In this document: positions 62,251 to 64,000 of the stretch, piece by piece
Numbering within the stretch: the stretch's first letter is position 1
Layout of the letters: every line of letters starts with the position of its first letter
Source of the DNA: Diphasiastrum complanatum
Lineage: Eukaryota; Streptophyta; Lycopodiopsida; Lycopodiales; Lycopodiaceae
Assembly (NCBI GenBank): GCA_029204225.1
Contig: CM055095.1
Span: forward strand, 49,854,841 to 49,918,840
Reading direction: 5' to 3'
DNA length: 64,000 nucleotides
Notes under the pieces: model-generated
What the model was told of the DNA's origin: nothing
Databases searched by the model: none
The model's input: the letters and a program-made list of their open reading frames with translations, nothing else
Made by a program: the position numbers and the translations under genes

Positions 62251-62937
62251 AGTTTTTGATCCAGTGGGATGGTCGTCCTCTTGGCCTCTTGGACGCCACA
62301 TGGGAGCCTATTGATGTTTTTTATCATACACCATCACTTGCGGATCAGGATCGTGCTCTTGCTGCAATTGTTGATTCCTCTACATCAGATGTTGCTCTAG
62401 TTGTTGATGCACTAGGGCTTGCTGTTGTTTGATCCAGTTTCTTTTCGGCAGTTGGGTTTTTTTTTTTTTGTGTGTGTCGGCGAGAGTTATGGACTCAGCT
62501 CATTACATTTGCCACATCCATTTACATTTACTTTACTTTATGCATAAGCAGGCCTTGGGCCCTTTTTTATTCATTATTGACACTTAGACTATATGGTTGG
62601 CCTTGGGCCTTATTATTCATTCATTTGGACATTTGGACATATTACTGGAGAGTGGGGGCCTTCTTGGAGGGCGCACTATTATCCCTCCCAGTTGGGCCCT
62701 AACCACTGGAAGCTTCCTTTTAGGGCTTTCTCTAGGCTATAAGTAGGGAATCTATGTCATTTGTTACTCAGCTGATGATATTTATCTCTCTCTTTAGTCT
62801 CCTTAATCTCTCTCTTTCCTGCTTTCTAGGGTTAAGTCTTGCTTATGTGATGCTTTCATAGCTTAGCTAGGGTTAAGTCTTGCTTATGTGATGGATTCAT
62901 AGCTTAGCTCTAGATCAATTGTGGCTTCATTCGTAAT
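62251..62937 (+). mobile_element. 3' end of gypsy copy C (AG...CT family): chromodomain tail and 3' LTR
   Basis: It starts inside the chromodomain (FLIQWDGRP, DATWEPIDVFYHTP) and continues ADQDRALAAIVDSSTSDVAL to a stop near 62432. The LTR runs from 62485 (AGTTATGG) to about 62937, with a TATA-like GGCTATAAGTAGGG at about 62733-62746. The LTR end reads TCGTAATC instead of TTGTAACT, so it is diverged or cut. All of gag and most of pol are missing. Confidence 0.85.
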
Positions 62938-62989
62938 CCACATATCTCAGAGTTCTTTTTTTTGGTCCTCTGCGACCTGCATCTACAAC

Positions 62990-64000
62990 TCGCCGGTCTA
63001 TTGCTAGTCAACAGGCTAAGTCATCATGGTTTGAGGATGTCTCTGAGTTTCTTGGCAGGGAGGGTTTTCTATATCAGCTCTCCCTAATGGGACTCATACC
63101 TATATTTGGCGTCAACTTTATCGCAGCTATATCCAGACAGTGTGGTCACAGCTAGATCCAAAGAGGGTCAAGATGCATCTCCTATAATTCGATGATATGG
63201 GGTTACCTACTCTACCGTTGTATCTGTCACAGACATTATCATATGGTCTTTGCTACCGTATTGGGCAGCTTCGTGTCTCCTCACATCAGCTTGCTATTGA
63301 GACGGGCCGTTATACTGGCACGCCCAGACCACAGCGGATTTGTCAGTTATGCTCGATGCAGGAGGTAGAGGATGAGACACATTTCATTTTCAGATGTCCT
63401 ATGAGATCTGAGGCTGTTATTATTGTCTCTAAAAAGACACCCCTCTCTCCCTTGGCTCTTTCTTGGCATATCCAGATCCTAGGTGTCTCTAAAAAGACAC
63501 CCCTCTCTCCCTTGACTCTTACTGAAAGAAATGTTTACGTTACGAGCGTCTCTTCTACCTTTGGAGGCAGATGATGTTTATAGTCAAACTCTCATCACAC
63601 ATTTTTTACGGAAGAGGGATAGAGAGGAGGTATCAGATGATGAGATTGATATCCCGGCACGGCACAAGGCTATGAAGACTCAGTGACCATCTTCCAGACC
63701 GAGACATGTAGTCCGTTCATCATCATCATTAAAAGCCTCACGATGGCCTTTAGCATCTTACCGAGTTGCTCGTCAGCCTAGAAATAGATTTTTTCCAAGA
63801 TCATGCATTAACAGTCAATCTAGGCTCTCTCCATGCTTAAGAAATTTCATATGGAAAATTGTAAGAGCATAAATACTCTTATGGAGCATGTTGTAAAAGA
63901 TCCTATCAAAGGGGATGAAGATCCTTCGAGGACATCGCCCTTTATAGGAGTCTTATTGACTCTCTTATTTGGTTGACCATCACTAGGCCCGATTTGAGCT
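62990..64000 (+). pseudogene. LINE ORF2 C-terminal region with a 60-bp tandem duplication
   Basis: Frames match the copy at 20124-21235: NGTHTYIWRQLYRSYIQTVW, GQLRVSSHQLAIETGRYTGT, ICQLCSMQEVEDETHFIFRC. The C-X2-C-X9-H-X4-C zinc motif is intact. Just after it a 60-bp unit starting GTCTCTAAAAAGACACCCCT is repeated (63425 and 63485), displacing the rest of the domain. EADDVYSQTLITHFLRKRDR and DDEIDIPARH follow in another frame. The 3' end lies beyond the window. Confidence 0.8.

Noticed and set aside
1-64000. tRNA or rRNA genes
   Set aside because: No cloverleaf or rRNA signature was noticed; the TGGTATCAGAGC words are retrotransposon primer-binding sites, not tRNA genes. A tRNAscan-SE run would be decisive.

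Overview
This window is nuclear DNA of a land plant with a large, transposon-rich genome. It is not bacterial: there are no operons, the only host gene recognised is spliced with GT-AG introns, and most coding-looking sequence is decayed retrotransposon. Giant introns and LINEs with CT-rich tails would fit a fern, lycophyte, gymnosperm or another large-genome lineage. The sequence alone does not settle which.

Host gene. Eight exons on the minus strand (50557 down to 12643) join into 870 bp, exactly 290 open codons. They encode a contiguous interior part of nuclear cap-binding protein subunit 1 (CBP80, called ABH1 in Arabidopsis). All splice sites are GT-AG. The introns are about 0.48, 0.13, 14.1, 6.5, 5.2, 8.0 and 2.8 kb, and the next one is at least 12.6 kb. 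The first exons lie beyond the right edge and the remaining exons beyond the left edge, or they were not recognised. Most elements between 1 and about 50 kb therefore sit inside introns of this gene.

Transposons, left to right: a minus-strand Ty1/copia element (1-4.4 kb); a Ty3/gypsy remnant (7.3-8.4 kb); a copia-like LTR patch (9.1-10.0 kb); a gypsy RNase H scrap (14.9-15.2 kb); a head-to-tail chain of four minus-strand LINE copies (17.5-22.7 kb); a gypsy deletion derivative, copy A (24.7-27.7 kb); a LINE RT scrap (29.2-30.2 kb); a 5'-truncated gypsy with a duplicated protease segment (30.2-34.9 kb); a copia fragment (38.2-40.0 kb); a two-LTR chromodomain gypsy, copy B (40.1-46.3 kb, target duplication ATTAG); a minus-strand gypsy relic (47.0-47.9 kb); a hAT-like scrap (52.5-52.8 kb); a plus-strand LINE chain (53.8-56.8 kb); a minus-strand chromodomain gypsy that landed in the CT tail of that chain (56.8-62.25 kb); the 3' end of a third copy, C, of the AG...CT gypsy family (62.25-62.9 kb); and another LINE ORF2 end (63.0-64.0 kb).

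Most notable: (1) a LINE system made of ORF2-bearing copies and ORF1-only half-LINE units. Their extreme 3' ends share a two-stem RNA-like hairpin with compensatory base changes, followed by TTAATAAA and a CTTT/CTT/CT tail. Successive copies begin in the CT tail of the previous one. (2) A gypsy family whose LTRs run AGTTA...TAACT instead of TG...CA, supported by an exact 5-bp target duplication and an abutting primer-binding site. (3) A CBP80 gene whose introns are built largely from these elements.
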